A stretch of DNA of 64,000 nucleotides from Nitratidesulfovibrio termitidis HI1 (GTDB lineage: Bacteria > Desulfobacterota > Desulfovibrionia > Desulfovibrionales > Desulfovibrionaceae). The DNA is taken from assembly GCF_000504305.1 (NCBI RefSeq), contig NZ_KI632512.1:879073-943072 (forward strand), in the 5' to 3' direction. The notes under the pieces are model-generated. The model did not search any database. It saw nothing but the letters and a program-made list of their open reading frames with translations, and was not told where the DNA came from. The stretch's first letter is position 1, and each line of letters starts with the position of its first letter. Made by a program: the position numbers and the translations under genes. This document shows, in pieces, positions 7,345 through 18,100 of the stretch.

Positions 7345-9915
7345 TTATGCTCCGTAAGGGGATAGCTCGCGAAGACAAGAGACAACAACGCGTGTACTCG
7401 CCTCCCATGTCCTTTTATGCTCGACAAATTTCCGCCCATTCGAACCAAGTGCTTGACGAAGCGCAGGATCGGCGACAAGACGTGCCAGACTATCGGCCAG
7501 ATCCTGCACACTCCCTTTTTTAAACACCAGACCAGTATGCTCATGCGTGACCATCTCCTGAAGCGCGCGAACACTTGAGACAACCACAGCCTTCTCCATA
7601 GCAAAAGCTTCTAGAGGCTTCATCGGCGATACCATTTCACAAACAGGCAGCGGCTTCCGTGGAAAGGGAGCAATATCAATCAAAGAATAGTAACGTTCCA
7701 CTTCCTCATGCGGAACTCGCCCTGCCAGAATCAGCCAGTCTGAAAACGCATACTGCCTGGCAATATCCGACACGGCATGGGAAATCCCCCCCCCCTGCCC
7801 CTCTCCAGACGTGTTTTCACTCCCTACGAGCAATAACCGGAAAATACATCCTTGCTCTTTCAGCAAACCGCAAGCGGCAGCAAGATCATCCAAACCTTCA
7901 TAGTCAACGAATGTCCCAACATACCCGATTACAGGAACACCAGATGGAATACCCAACCGCGCTGCCAAGCCCTTATCTTTCTCTTGAGCCACGAAGCGCT
8001 CCGCATCACATGCATTGGGCATAAGATCAATCTTCTCCGCCGTTACCCCTCGGGAAATCAACTCCGCTCGCATAGCTTCGGTCAGCGTAAATACCCGTTC
8101 CGCGCTATTTGCGACCCGAGCCTCCATCAATGACTGCACCTTATACGTAGCACTCCGCTCATATCCCTTCTCACGAGACAATCTCGTGACCTCCCAAAAT
8201 CCACGAACATCGTAGAAAAACGGAATACCTACACGTCGAGCCGCAATCAAAGTCGGCAAGGCAATAATATAATTCGATGCAGACATTACAGCTGTCGGCT
8301 CATGAATACGCAGACGCGCCTCAATTGCATCAGCAGACTTCTCTACGTATTCATAGAAAGGAATTCCATTCCTCTTTGGGTCACTAATTCTCTCATAACA
8401 CACTCCATCAATAGTCACTTTGCTAGCCACGTCAGTTGGTCCGAGTTCCGGTTTTATATCCAGAGGAAATCCAGGCCGAGTCAAAACTACCACTTCCACT
8501 CCTGATCGCTGTAGAGCAACCGCGATTCCATGCGACCTAGTTGCATACCCGCCAGACGAAAATGGCAACGAATTATGCAGCACATAACATATTTTATCTT
8601 TCTGCGCCGAAAATGCAGGTCTTCTTGGCTCAGGAATGCTATCAAGCAAGGCCAATTGATACGATACGGACCGCTTCAATTGGTCAATCCTCTTCATCTC
8701 TACTTCAGAAGGCCTAGCGCCTAACATTTTTTCGATATCATGAATCGCGGCACATGCGCTTTCAACATTTCCAGAATGTTGAGCAGACCAAAAAAAATTT
8801 CGCAATGCCGCCTTGGTTGTGTGAATATCCTTGGCAGCCTCTGCCAAAACAAACGCCGCATCCAACATTTCTGCCTTGGCATAATACTTTCCTATACAGA
8901 TCAATGCAGCAGCACAGCGCTCTAAATTATCAGAAAATTGCAACCTAATTTTCACTACAAACTCTGCAGTACCAATCTTCTTTTGAACCAACTGAGAAAC
9001 ATGGACTAAGAACTCATCCGACAGAATACTAGCATCGCAGCAATATCCAGCAACATCCATAAGAAGGGGATCAAAGCCTTGCTCTACACATTGCTGCCGA
9101 GATAGACAGCATATGTTCGCAACAGATATCCTTCTCTCTCTAGCCCTGCGACGTATATCAGCAAGCCGACTCATTTCCGATGGTGAAAACGTCAGCTCAG
9201 TAGGCAGCGAGCCCAAAAGTGCATCTGCCTGCAACACATCCCCATCATCAGCAAGGCGAAATGCCATCCACTTTCTCCGAAACGGCCTGGGGTCTACTTC
9301 ATAAGCACGACGCGCCGACTGAGCAGCGCTAGCAGTATCGCAGCACGCCATTTGATACCGCGCCAGCTCAGTAAATGCATGAGCTTTCATTGTCCGTCCA
9401 AATCCCCCCCTAACAAGCAGGGCATCTACTCCATCAAACCCAGACTTAATGTAGGCATTTACTACTGCGCCACATAGATCCTTATTATGATCCTTTCGCT
9501 GACAAGGCCTAATGACATCACGCCAAATTTTCCACAAAATATATGGCAACTTCATCACCGCTACAGGAGAAATACAACAGTCCAAGACAGCCTGCCCTAG
9601 ACGACAGCTCAAAGAATTGGACATCTCAAGCGGCAACATCTGAGCCTGAACCCGCTGAATTGAAGTTAACCGCTTCAACTCAGCCACGCTGCAGGCCAGC
9701 TCGGCGGCAAGCGCATCCCGATCTAAAACGGTGGTCGCCAGTTCTTCCGTGGCCTTACACCCAGTCCCCTCCCCTGCATCCCTAACAACAGACACTTTGT
9801 CGTCGGCCATCTCCACACCTCTTACGAACAACGATCGTACGTCAATCAACGGCGCCGACGCCAATCCTTCCGCCTGCGCCTCCCTTTGACTTATAAAACC
9901 ATCAGCAGCACGCAT
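7345..9915 (-). CDS. Large glycosyltransferase: helical-repeat N-terminus plus GT4 domain
   Basis: About 856 residues. The first 430 residues are helical, with TPR-like segments (ELARYQMACCDTASAAQSAR, YEVDPRPFRRKW), and likely form a protein-interaction platform. The remainder is a complete GT4 domain from KICYVLHNSLPFSSGGYATR through VIGYVGTFVDYEGLDDLAAA to the donor loop CEMVSPMKPLEAFAMEKA. The GT domain is paralogous to the enzyme at 2521-3846, which lacks the helical part. Start choice: ATG 9915 has GGTGGG six bases before it; TTG 9954 has none; ATG 9810 has a very good GAGG and may be the true start, giving 821 residues. It lies directly after kpsE. WcbB-like capsule transferases are possible relatives, not certain. 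Confidence 0.78.
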   Translation of the reverse strand: MRAADGFISQREAQAEGLASAPLIDVRSLFVRGVEMADDKVSVVRDAGEGTGCKATEELATTVLDRDALAAELACSVAELKRLTSIQRVQAQMLPLEMSNSLSCRLGQAVLDCCISPVAVMKLPYILWKIWRDVIRPCQRKDHNKDLCGAVVNAYIKSGFDGVDALLVRGGFGRTMKAHAFTELARYQMACCDTASAAQSARRAYEVDPRPFRRKWMAFRLADDGDVLQADALLGSLPTELTFSPSEMSRLADIRRRARERRISVANICCLSRQQCVEQGFDPLLMDVAGYCCDASILSDEFLVHVSQLVQKKIGTAEFVVKIRLQFSDNLERCAAALICIGKYYAKAEMLDAAFVLAEAAKDIHTTKAALRNFFWSAQHSGNVESACAAIHDIEKMLGARPSEVEMKRIDQLKRSVSYQLALLDSIPEPRRPAFSAQKDKICYVLHNSLPFSSGGYATRSHGIAVALQRSGVEVVVLTRPGFPLDIKPELGPTDVASKVTIDGVCYERISDPKRNGIPFYEYVEKSADAIEARLRIHEPTAVMSASNYIIALPTLIAARRVGIPFFYDVRGFWEVTRLSREKGYERSATYKVQSLMEARVANSAERVFTLTEAMRAELISRGVTAEKIDLMPNACDAERFVAQEKDKGLAARLGIPSGVPVIGYVGTFVDYEGLDDLAAACGLLKEQGCIFRLLLVGSENTSGEGQGGGISHAVSDIARQYAFSDWLILAGRVPHEEVERYYSLIDIAPFPRKPLPVCEMVSPMKPLEAFAMEKAVVVSSVRALQEMVTHEHTGLVFKKGSVQDLADSLARLVADPALRQALGSNGRKFVEHKRTWEASTRVVVSCLRELSPYGA

Positions 9916-9987
9916 AGTATACCCACCGCAGCGCATCATCCCTTTTTTGCACAACCAGCCTCCGCATGAGCAAATATATTTCTAACA

Positions 9988-11073
9988 TCAATCGAGATGA
10001 TCACACAGGATACTCTCAAGCAACCTCAACATCCCCACAAGAACGACTGTCAACACTAGCAGAATAGCCATATTATAAACCCTTCTCGGCTCCATTGGAT
10101 ACTCCGGACGCGTTGGATGCTGTAGCACGGAAACTTTTTCTAGCATCCGCGTCGCATCGATCCGCCCCCTTTCCAGTGCAACAAGAGCTGTCTTATACAC
10201 GTCCTGAGTGAATTCTACTTCCATCTGGAGTCGCTCGAACTCCTCAACAGCATAGTTGAGTGTTTCCCCTGATGGAGCAGCAAGCTTTGCCTTTTCTTGA
10301 GCAATTTGCCGGTTCACGGCTACAAGCGATTGCTTGAGCATGACAATAGACGGATGGTTACTGTCCAGTGACATGGGCAACGAGGCCAACTGGGTTTGTA
10401 TTTGGGTACGTTGACCTTCCAATCTAGCTACAATTTCACCAATACCAGCCGCTGTCGCTTTTGGCGAAACCAATCCCTTTTGGTTCTGAAATGCAAGAAG
10501 TGCCTGCCTTGCCGATTGAAAGCGCTGCTGTGCCAAGTCCACTTGGGCCGTCAAGAAACCCGCTTGAGCCTCGGCAAGTTCGTGACCAAGCTGGTTCATA
10601 TAGCGCTCGCCTTCACGCACAAGCATTTCGGCGATGGCCTGGGCCATCTTGGCATCATAAGCTTGCGCCTGAATGCGCAGGACACCGGAGTAGTCGTCAT
10701 ACACAACATTTATCCGCGACAAATAATGGCGATGAAACCACTCCATGGAGGCATCGCGGAACCACATCCTTGAAATGACATCCTGCCTCTTGTCACTATA
10801 GTGCGTGCGCAGATCAAGCGCCGCATCAAGTTTTTTAAGGATATCGACAGACAACAGATATTCCCTCAGCAACAACTGATCCGGGCGATTAGCATTGGCA
10901 ACGCCCGCAGCAAGCATGGAAATGTCAAAAGTTGGAGCATTCACTGCATTGGTCTTACGAATGATCACATTGGCATCGGATACAAATCGATCAGATGCCC
11001 AAAAAGCCCAATATACGCCTGCCACCAGCGCTACTATATATAGCCCAAATATTAAACAACGGAATGGCTTCAT
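9988..11073 (-). CDS. kpsE: Capsule polysaccharide export inner-membrane protein (KpsE/BexC/CtrB family)
   Basis: A 361-residue polysaccharide co-polymerase-type protein. It has an N-terminal membrane helix (residues about 8-27), a long periplasmic coiled region (residues 150-300) and a C-terminal helix (residues about 332-353) preceded by the proline-rich PEYPMEPRRVYN, as in KpsE/CtrB. Such proteins bridge the KpsMT transporter and the outer-membrane channel. It follows kpsT by 78 bp. GAGGG lies about ten bases before the ATG. There is no attached tyrosine kinase domain, which fits an ABC-type rather than a Wzy-type pathway. Confidence 0.9.
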   Translation of the reverse strand: MKPFRCLIFGLYIVALVAGVYWAFWASDRFVSDANVIIRKTNAVNAPTFDISMLAAGVANANRPDQLLLREYLLSVDILKKLDAALDLRTHYSDKRQDVISRMWFRDASMEWFHRHYLSRINVVYDDYSGVLRIQAQAYDAKMAQAIAEMLVREGERYMNQLGHELAEAQAGFLTAQVDLAQQRFQSARQALLAFQNQKGLVSPKATAAGIGEIVARLEGQRTQIQTQLASLPMSLDSNHPSIVMLKQSLVAVNRQIAQEKAKLAAPSGETLNYAVEEFERLQMEVEFTQDVYKTALVALERGRIDATRMLEKVSVLQHPTRPEYPMEPRRVYNMAILLVLTVVLVGMLRLLESILCDHLD

Positions 11074-11151
11074 TATAGCCGGACCCTCTTGTTTTGAACT
11101 ATTTCCACATCAAACTGGCGCACTCAACATCAGCAAACCTTGCCACGTAAT

Positions 11152-11814
11152 TCACCGCTCAATGCTGTGCTTGTACGCACTCAACGCATCATCAATCCGA
11201 TCGAACCAGTAGGCCTTTCCCTCGGTAAGCCAGATACCGCATTGGCAAAATTGCTTGAGTGTGGCTTCATTGTGCGCAACCATAATAAGACCTGCACGGC
11301 CAGCCATGTCCTTGAATGCCATGGCTGCTTTCTTGCGGAATGATGCGTCGCCGGCCGAAGTAACCTCGTCCGAGATGTACACATCAAACTCGAAAGCCAA
11401 AGACAATGCGAACTGTAGACGAGACTTCATGCCCGACGAATACGTATTGACAGGCTCATCAAAGGCATTTCCAAGTTCGGAAAAATCCTGAACGAACGCG
11501 AGGCGGTCTGCCAGATCATCCTGATGCCCATGCACTCTGCAGACAAACTTTGCATTTTGCCGTCCAGAGAGTGTCGCCTCAAGCCCTCCACGCCCCATGG
11601 GCCAGGAAACCCTGCACTGCCGTACAATTCGGCCTTTCGTAGGAAAGTCGACGCCACCGATCAGACGTAACAGCGTTGATTTTCCTGCGCCGTTTATACC
11701 GATCAAGCCAACGTTGGTGGCGGGGGGAATCATCAAGTTAATGCCCTGAAGAATCCACTTCCCCATTCCATGGTTTGTCTTGTACCGCTTGTGCACATCC
11801 TCAATTGTTATCAT
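11152..11814 (-). CDS. kpsT: Capsule export ABC transporter ATP-binding protein
   Basis: A 220-residue nucleotide-binding subunit. It has the Walker A GINGAGKST, the signature NTYSSGMKSRL, the Walker B FDVYISDEVTSAGD and the switch MVAHNEATLKQ, all in the order and spacing of KpsT/BexA. It powers transfer of the lipid-linked capsule glycan across the inner membrane with KpsM. The start is ATG 11814, whose ATG overlaps the TGA of kpsM (ATGA), the usual kpsM-kpsT coupling; a longer frame would run back into kpsM. There is no C-terminal glycan-binding extension of the Wzt type, so it is the short capsule form. Confidence 0.94.
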   Translation of the reverse strand: MITIEDVHKRYKTNHGMGKWILQGINLMIPPATNVGLIGINGAGKSTLLRLIGGVDFPTKGRIVRQCRVSWPMGRGGLEATLSGRQNAKFVCRVHGHQDDLADRLAFVQDFSELGNAFDEPVNTYSSGMKSRLQFALSLAFEFDVYISDEVTSAGDASFRKKAAMAFKDMAGRAGLIMVAHNEATLKQFCQCGIWLTEGKAYWFDRIDDALSAYKHSIER

Positions 11815-12587
11815 CGCATCACCAATCGCAACGCATAGCGCCGGTACAGCAACAAGCCGATACAAACGCTAACCAAGGAGAACCCATAAAGGTAGCTCAA
11901 GCTTGCACCTGGAACCATATGATAGTGGGCAACAAAGCCCTGCCGCACCACCTCAAGCCCATGCGCGACGGGGTTGACCATCAGATAGTCCCGATACGGC
12001 ATCGGTACTGAGGATATTGGCCAAATAACCCCCGAAAGCAGGTACAGAGGCATCATCAAAATCTTAAAGATGTGCTCAAGCTCTGGAACAAGCTCCATCA
12101 GCACAGAGGTGACAAGACCATACCCCATGCCGAGCAGCCACAAACCGCCGACAGCCATCAGGACCAGCAAGGGATCACCCGGCACCACGTCGTGCCCGAG
12201 CAATCCCCCTATGATAATGATAAGCGCGGATATGATCGCCATAAGAAACGCCTCTAAACCTCCACGCACGATAGCCGTATCAAAGGGTTTGACCTGCCGG
12301 TAAACAAACAGTGGCTTGTTGCCATCGACAGCGTACATTACTTGAATTCCGGTACGCCGGAACAAAAAGAAGGCCAGCATACCGACCATGGTCCAAACAG
12401 CGATGTCGATACCTCCAATGGCCCTTGTGCGGATCACTCTCCACACCAATGAGATAAAACCAATATGCGTCACCGGCTCAACAAGCAGCCAAAGCCACGC
12501 CGCCCGCTCGCCGAAAAGGCGATCCAGCGCCTCGCGCAGGAAGATCGCGCGCCAGACGGAAACGGTGATGGCCAGTGGGCTGCGCAT
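11811..12587 (-). CDS. kpsM: Capsule export ABC transporter permease
   Basis: A 258-residue ABC-2 type integral membrane protein with six predicted helices; hydrophobic runs include WTMVGMLAFFLF, ALIIIIGGLLG, LLGMGYGLVTSVLM and YLLSGVIWPIS. The amphipathic N-terminus with REALDRLFGERAAWLW is typical of KpsM/BexB/CtrC. It forms the translocation path for the capsule glycan. It lies 11 bp after kpsD and overlaps kpsT by four bases. Family assignment is firm; the transported polymer is not known. Confidence 0.93.
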   Translation of the reverse strand: MRSPLAITVSVWRAIFLREALDRLFGERAAWLWLLVEPVTHIGFISLVWRVIRTRAIGGIDIAVWTMVGMLAFFLFRRTGIQVMYAVDGNKPLFVYRQVKPFDTAIVRGGLEAFLMAIISALIIIIGGLLGHDVVPGDPLLVLMAVGGLWLLGMGYGLVTSVLMELVPELEHIFKILMMPLYLLSGVIWPISSVPMPYRDYLMVNPVAHGLEVVRQGFVAHYHMVPGASLSYLYGFSLVSVCIGLLLYRRYALRLVMR

Positions 12588-12598
12588 GGTCTTGTCCG

Positions 12599-13786
12599 CT
12601 ACTGCTGCAAGGTACGTTGCAGCATGTTGTTGATGTTCAGCGCCGGCACGGCAACCGAGATGACAAGCCGCAGGAACTTCTCGAATTCCGCCGCCGGGGA
12701 GTTGGCGACATAGATGACGTCCCGGTTCTGGACCGGGAAGTTCTGGGTCACGAAAAAGGACGCCGGGTCGCGCAGATCGATCTGGTAGACCACCGGGACG
12801 GCGCCGTTCTCCGGCCCCGCCGGGGTGGGTGCGGGCTCCAGCAGGTGCGCATCCTCGAAGCGAAAGACGAAAACCCCCCGCGCGTCCGCACGGTTGTCGT
12901 TCAGCCCGCCGGAACGCGCCAGGGCCTGCGCCAGCGAAATGCCCTGGGCCTCGAAGGGAATTTCCTCGTTCTTGCCGGTGGCCCCCAGCACGGAGAAACT
13001 TTGCGGCTGGAACAGCGCCGTGATGACATCACCAGGCCTGAGCGGAATGTTCTGCCTGGGATCGCGGATGACGGCGTCAAGCGGCATGGTGGCGGTGGTG
13101 TTCTCGCGGGAAAGCTGCACCGCCATGCGGTTTATGGGGTGCGTTACCCCACCCGCCTCGGCCAGCGCGTCAAGCAGGCGTTCGCCCTTCGGGGTCAACG
13201 GCACCAGCGCGCTTTTGTTGACCTCTCCCACGACCGTCACGTTGGACGTGTTGTTCCGGACCACGCGCACCAGCACCTGCGGCTGGTTCGCCTTGCCTTG
13301 CAGGCTATTGTCGATATCCGCCTCGATTTCCTGGGTCGTGCGGCCCTCTACGGCAATCCTGCCGGCAAACGGCATGGTGATCATGCCGTCCGGGGCAACC
13401 ATCTGGGCGGGCAGCGTAACCGCGCGCGAGGCAATCGCCCCGGCATACGAGTCCGTGACGCCGGAACTGAAAAGCATGGCGGGCGGCGCCTCCCATACGG
13501 AAATCTCTATGATGTCCCCCGGCCCGATAAGATAATTGTTGCCCGCCGCCACGGGAAAGATATCCGCAAACAGGCCGAGCTTCTTGCTGTCTGCCAGCCT
13601 TCGCGCCAGCGCATCGTTGACGTCCACCAGCCGGATGCCCTCTATGCGTCCGGAATCTTGTTTGCTCTCCACCCGCGCCCGGCTTGGACCGGAGGACGAC
13701 ACCGTCGCGCATCCGGACACTGCGACAAGCAGCATGGCGCCGCACAATATATTGCAGGCGTTACGGAACCCGCCATATGACTTCAT
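12599..13786 (-). CDS. kpsD: Polysaccharide export outer-membrane lipoprotein (KpsD/BexD/Wza family)
   Basis: A 395-residue lipoprotein. The signal MKSYGG...LLVAVSGC ends in a lipobox with Cys26. The polysaccharide-export domain begins at NYLIGPGDIIEISVWEAP and is followed by SLBB-like repeats (VTVVGEVNKSALVPL, FSVLGATGKNEEIPF). A C-terminal amphipathic helix probably spans the outer membrane as in Wza. It is the exit channel paired with KpsE. The start is ATG 13786, preceded by AGGGAAG; the frame extends 14 codons further upstream, but only this ATG gives a proper lipoprotein signal. It is 14 bp downstream of the oxoamine synthase gene, so it is co-transcribed. Confidence 0.92.
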   Translation of the reverse strand: MKSYGGFRNACNILCGAMLLVAVSGCATVSSSGPSRARVESKQDSGRIEGIRLVDVNDALARRLADSKKLGLFADIFPVAAGNNYLIGPGDIIEISVWEAPPAMLFSSGVTDSYAGAIASRAVTLPAQMVAPDGMITMPFAGRIAVEGRTTQEIEADIDNSLQGKANQPQVLVRVVRNNTSNVTVVGEVNKSALVPLTPKGERLLDALAEAGGVTHPINRMAVQLSRENTTATMPLDAVIRDPRQNIPLRPGDVITALFQPQSFSVLGATGKNEEIPFEAQGISLAQALARSGGLNDNRADARGVFVFRFEDAHLLEPAPTPAGPENGAVPVVYQIDLRDPASFFVTQNFPVQNRDVIYVANSPAAEFEKFLRLVISVAVPALNINNMLQRTLQQ

Positions 13787-13800
13787 GAGTGGCTTCCCTG

Positions 13801-15108
13801 CTAAATCAGCTTTTTTACCGTCTCGCACGCAAGACGGATATCCTGTTCACTGTGCATGGCGGACAAGAAGAACCGCAAGCGCGCCGCCCTCTCCTCCACT
13901 GCGGGATAGATGACGGGCTGCACGTTGATGCCCTGCTCGAACAATGCACCGGAAAGCCTTACCGCCTTCAGCGAGCTGCCGGTTATCACCGGGACAATGG
14001 CAGTCCCCTGGGCCGTCCCGACATCCAGTCCCGCCTCCTTTGCCAGCGCCAGAAACAGGTGGCCGTTGTCCCGCAGGCGCGCGACGCGCTCCGGTTCTTT
14101 CCGCAAGAGTTGCAGGGCGGCAAGCGACGCCGCTGCAAGGGGGGGAGCAATGCCGACGCTGTAGACAAAACCGGCCGCCGCATACTTGAGATGCTCGACC
14201 AGCGCGCGCTCGCCGGCGATGTAGCCGCCGCATCCCGCCAGGGTCTTGGAAAGGGTCCCCATCCAGATGTCGACATCCTCGCCGGCAATGCCGTGGTGCT
14301 CGCCCGAACCTTTCCCGGTCTCGCCGACAACCCCCAGGGCGTGCGCCTCGTCGACCATCAGGAAGCAGTTGTGCCGACGTTTGACGTCAATGAATGCAGG
14401 CAAGTGCGGGATGTCGCCATCCATGCTGTAGTGCCCTTCGATGACGACAAGCACCCGCTCGAACTGGCCGCGGACTTCGGCAAGGACGGCATCGAGCGCG
14501 TCCGCGTCGTTGTGGGGAAAACCGCGGCGGGTCGCCCCGGAAAGCCTGATGCCCTCAAGCACGCTGTTGTGGATCAGGCGGTCGTGGACGACGAGGTCCC
14601 TGGGGCCGAAAAGGGTCGAGATGGTGAACACGTTCGTGGCATGCCCGCTGACGAAGACCACGCAGTCCTCCACCCCGTAGAACGCGGCCAGTGCATCCTC
14701 CAGGGCGCGCTGCACGGGCCGTTCGCCCGCCACGAGGCGGCTTGCGGAGGCGGATGTTCCGTATCGGGCGATGGCGGCCTTGGCGGCCTCGTTCACTTCC
14801 GGGTGCCCGTTGAACCCCAGGTAGTTATAGCTTGAAAAATTGAGGTACTCGCGCTCGCCGATGGTGGTGACCGCAGTGGCGAGCCCTTCGTGCGTCCTGA
14901 AAAACGGGCTGTCGCAGCCAAATGATTTCGCGGCCGCGATGAGGAATTGCACTTCCTTGTACTTGGGATGGCTGTCGAAACGGCTGAGATGGTCCGGTGC
15001 GGCGCCTGCCCCCCGGCTGAGCCATCCGGCAGGCGCAGCGGCCGCCGCAGCCCTGGCCTTTCGCTCAAGCATGCGCCCGATAAGCTGTGATCGCTGCAAA
15101 ACGCCCAT
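13801..15108 (-). CDS. PLP-dependent alpha-oxoamine synthase (AONS/SPT-like)
   Basis: A 435-residue fold-type I PLP enzyme of the family of 8-amino-7-oxononanoate synthase, 2-amino-3-ketobutyrate CoA ligase and serine palmitoyltransferase. Visible marks are NYLGFNGHPEV (residue 95), the PLP-stacking His region HDRLIHNS (175-182), the PLP Asp in VDEAHALG (Asp253) and the Schiff-base Lys in TLSKTLAG (Lys288). These enzymes condense an amino acid with an acyl thioester, releasing CO2 and giving an amino ketone. It begins 2 bp after the PKS stop, so it probably takes the acyl chain directly from the PKS carrier domain. Biotin synthesis is unlikely in this setting. WcbT of Burkholderia capsule loci and Fum8 of fumonisin synthesis are functional parallels. 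The amino acid used is not evident. Confidence 0.88.
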   Translation of the reverse strand: MGVLQRSQLIGRMLERKARAAAAAAPAGWLSRGAGAAPDHLSRFDSHPKYKEVQFLIAAAKSFGCDSPFFRTHEGLATAVTTIGEREYLNFSSYNYLGFNGHPEVNEAAKAAIARYGTSASASRLVAGERPVQRALEDALAAFYGVEDCVVFVSGHATNVFTISTLFGPRDLVVHDRLIHNSVLEGIRLSGATRRGFPHNDADALDAVLAEVRGQFERVLVVIEGHYSMDGDIPHLPAFIDVKRRHNCFLMVDEAHALGVVGETGKGSGEHHGIAGEDVDIWMGTLSKTLAGCGGYIAGERALVEHLKYAAAGFVYSVGIAPPLAAASLAALQLLRKEPERVARLRDNGHLFLALAKEAGLDVGTAQGTAIVPVITGSSLKAVRLSGALFEQGINVQPVIYPAVEERAARLRFFLSAMHSEQDIRLACETVKKLI

Positions 15109-15110
15109 GG

Positions 15111-18100
15111 CTACTCCCCTGCCGCCGTCATGGGCGGTTTGCCGGTATCGCGGACCACTCGCTCCACATCTTCCATGCTCAGTTGCTCGCCGTGCTTCCG
15201 CACGATGTCGTCAACCAGAATGGCCGCCTCGTCCCGCTCCGCCGCCTGCTCTCCCTTGAGCCGCTCTACAATGCGCTCGGCCACCTTGCTGGCTGACGGG
15301 GATTCATTGAGCAGCATGACGGGAAACTGCACGCCGAACCGCTTTTCCAGCCCCACCGCCAGTTCCACGGCCATCAGGGAATCCATGCCCGCATCGTGCA
15401 GCGGGCGTTCCGGGTCGACACGGTCCACGCCCAGGGAGAAGATGTCCGCCACTTCCTGCAGGACCAACCCGCGCACCATGTCGAGGAGTTCCGACCTGCT
15501 TTTCGTGGCGGCAAGGGCCTGGAAGTCGCTCCGGGAGTCGTCCTGCGCGCCGTCTCTGCACGTTGCGTTGATATTCTCGAAACGAGAGGCCTGCGCCGAG
15601 GGCAGAAAACGCCGCAGCACGCCCCACTCCATGGTTGCGACCGCGGCATCGCTTCCGGCGGCAAGAGCCGCCTCCAGATGCAGCATGGCTTGCGCCACCG
15701 TAAGCGGCGCCCCCCCCAGGCGCTGGACCAGGCTGTCCCGAACAGCGACATTGCGCGTCAGATACCCCGCGTCGCCGATGGGCCCCCAGCCAATGCACAC
15801 GGCCGGCAACCCCATTTGCCGCCGCAACCTGGCAAGCGCCTCCAGCCCGGCATTGGCGGCAACATAATTGGCCTGGCCGGGATTGCCGATCAGCGTGGTT
15901 ATGGAAGAGTAGAGAACGAAATGTTCCAGCGGCAGCGCGCGCGTAAGCCTGTGCAGGTTCCACGCGCCCAGCAGTTTGGGCCGCAAGACCGTGGCGATGC
16001 TGTCCGCGTCCATGTTCATGACAAGCCGGTCATCGAGCACCATGGCCGCGTGCAGGACGCCACTGAGGGGGGGCAGTTTCCGGGCCGCCAGTTGCAATGC
16101 GTTTTCCAGCGCTGCGGCATCGCTTACGTCGCATGCCAGCGCCAGTACGTTGACGCCCCGTTCCGTCAGTTCCGCGATGGCGTCCCGTGCCCCCGGCGCA
16201 TCCGGACCCCGGCGGCTTACCAGCACGAGGTTGCCGACTCCCCGCCCGGCCAGCCAACGGGCCGTTTCCAGCCCGAAGCCGCCCAGGCCGCCGGTGACAA
16301 GCCACGTGGCCTCCGGGGCAAAGCGCGGCAATTCCGCCGCAACGTCCGGAAGCTGCACGCGTTGCCGGTCATCCAGCGTGACCACGATCTTGCCCATGTG
16401 ACGGGCCTGCTGCATGCAACGAAAGGCCTCGACAACCCTCTCCGCCGGGAACGCCGTGTAGGGCAACGGCGTCAGCACGCCGCTGCTGAACAGCGCCATG
16501 ACTTCCTCAAGCAGCCGGGCGGCAAGATGGGGGCGGCCAGTCAGGAGTTGGTCGGCATCGATACCGAAATAGCTGATATTGTCCTTGAACGGGCGAAGGC
16601 CGATACGGGTGTTCTCGAAAAAGTCGCGCTTGCCGAGTTCCAGAAAACGGCCAAACGGCTTGAGCACACGCAGGTTGCGCCGAATGGCCTCGCCCGACAG
16701 CGAATTCAGCACCACATCCACGCCCTGCCCTTCGGTAACGGCAAGGATGTCGTCGGCAAACGTGCCGCCGCGGGAATCGAAAACGTGCGAAGCGCCAAGC
16801 AACCGCACCAGATCGCGCTTCACGTCGCTTCCGGCCGTGGCGAAAACCTCCGCCCCCAAATGCCGGGCCAACTGTATGGCCGCCATCCCCACGCCCCCGG
16901 CGGCGCCATGGACGAGCACCCGCTCGCCCGGCTGCACGTCGGCCAGGTGCCGGAGCGCATAATACGATGTCAGGAATACCGTGGGCACCGTGGCGGCCGA
17001 CTCGAACGACCAGCCGCCGGGAAGACGCAGCAAGGCATGCTCGTTCGTGACCACGTGGCTGGAAAAACAGGCGGGACCAAAACCGAAAACCGCATCCCCG
17101 GGCCGCACCCCGGCGACCCCTGCGCCCACGCGGGTAACGATGCCGGAAAACTCCAGGCCAAGGCTGGCCCCGGCAAACCCTTTCTCGACGGCCTCATCGG
17201 GCAGCAATCCCATGAGGTACATGACATCGCGGAAATTGAGCCCCACCGCCCTGGTGCGCACTTCAACCCCGTCCGCCGGCAGCGCGGGCTCCGGAGCGGG
17301 CACCCAGAACAGGTTGCGCAATCGCCCGGGCATGCGGAAATCCAGCCGGAACCGTTCTGCCTTTCCCTGCGCGGCGGACCTTTCATCCCGCGACAGGACA
17401 AGGGCACGCCTGCCCGTGGCCGAAAGCACGATTTCGCTTGCGCCGTCGGGCAGAAGCAGTTCGTCGGCAAGCCGCGCGGTTGTCGTCGCCTCGTCCGCAC
17501 CGCCGCCCAGGTCGACAAGCGTGCATCGAAGGGCCGACGCTTCGTTCATGACCACGCGCCCGAATCCCCACAGGGCCGCCTGCGCCGGATTGTGCACCCA
17601 GTCCTCGGGCAAATCGGACGCCAGCGCGCCGCCCTTGGTCACAACCCACACCCTGGGGGGATGAGCACGCCCCCCCATGAATTCCCGCACGTGCCCCTGA
17701 ACATGGCAAAGCACATCCACGGCGTCTTCCACGGGCCGCTCCCAGCCCAGGAGGAACACCACGTGTGCCACGTCGGGCTCCACGCCATCCAGCAGCGGAG
17801 ACGGAACTACGACCGCGTGCTGCCCCCGCGCTTCCAGCACGGCGCACAGTGACCGTGCAACCGCCTGCGAGGCGTCATCCGCAACCAGCAGCCAGCGCTC
17901 GGCACAGGTCGCCGCCACGTGGCCCGCCGTGTCCCGGGCGCAACGGGCCAGCAGCAAATACGCGCCTTCAGCCAGATCGCCAGCGGCAGGCTCGGTAAAA
18001 CGCGCGGTATCGGCAAAGCCGCAGTCGCGCAGCGCCTGAAGCCAGGCTTCCGGAGCCTGCAATGAAGAAAACGGCGCCGAAACATCGCAGGTCCCGGCAT

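Noticed and set aside
13801..15108. Assignment as a biotin-synthesis bioF gene
   Set aside because: The fold matches, but no other biotin gene is near, and the gene is coupled to a PKS in a capsule locus.
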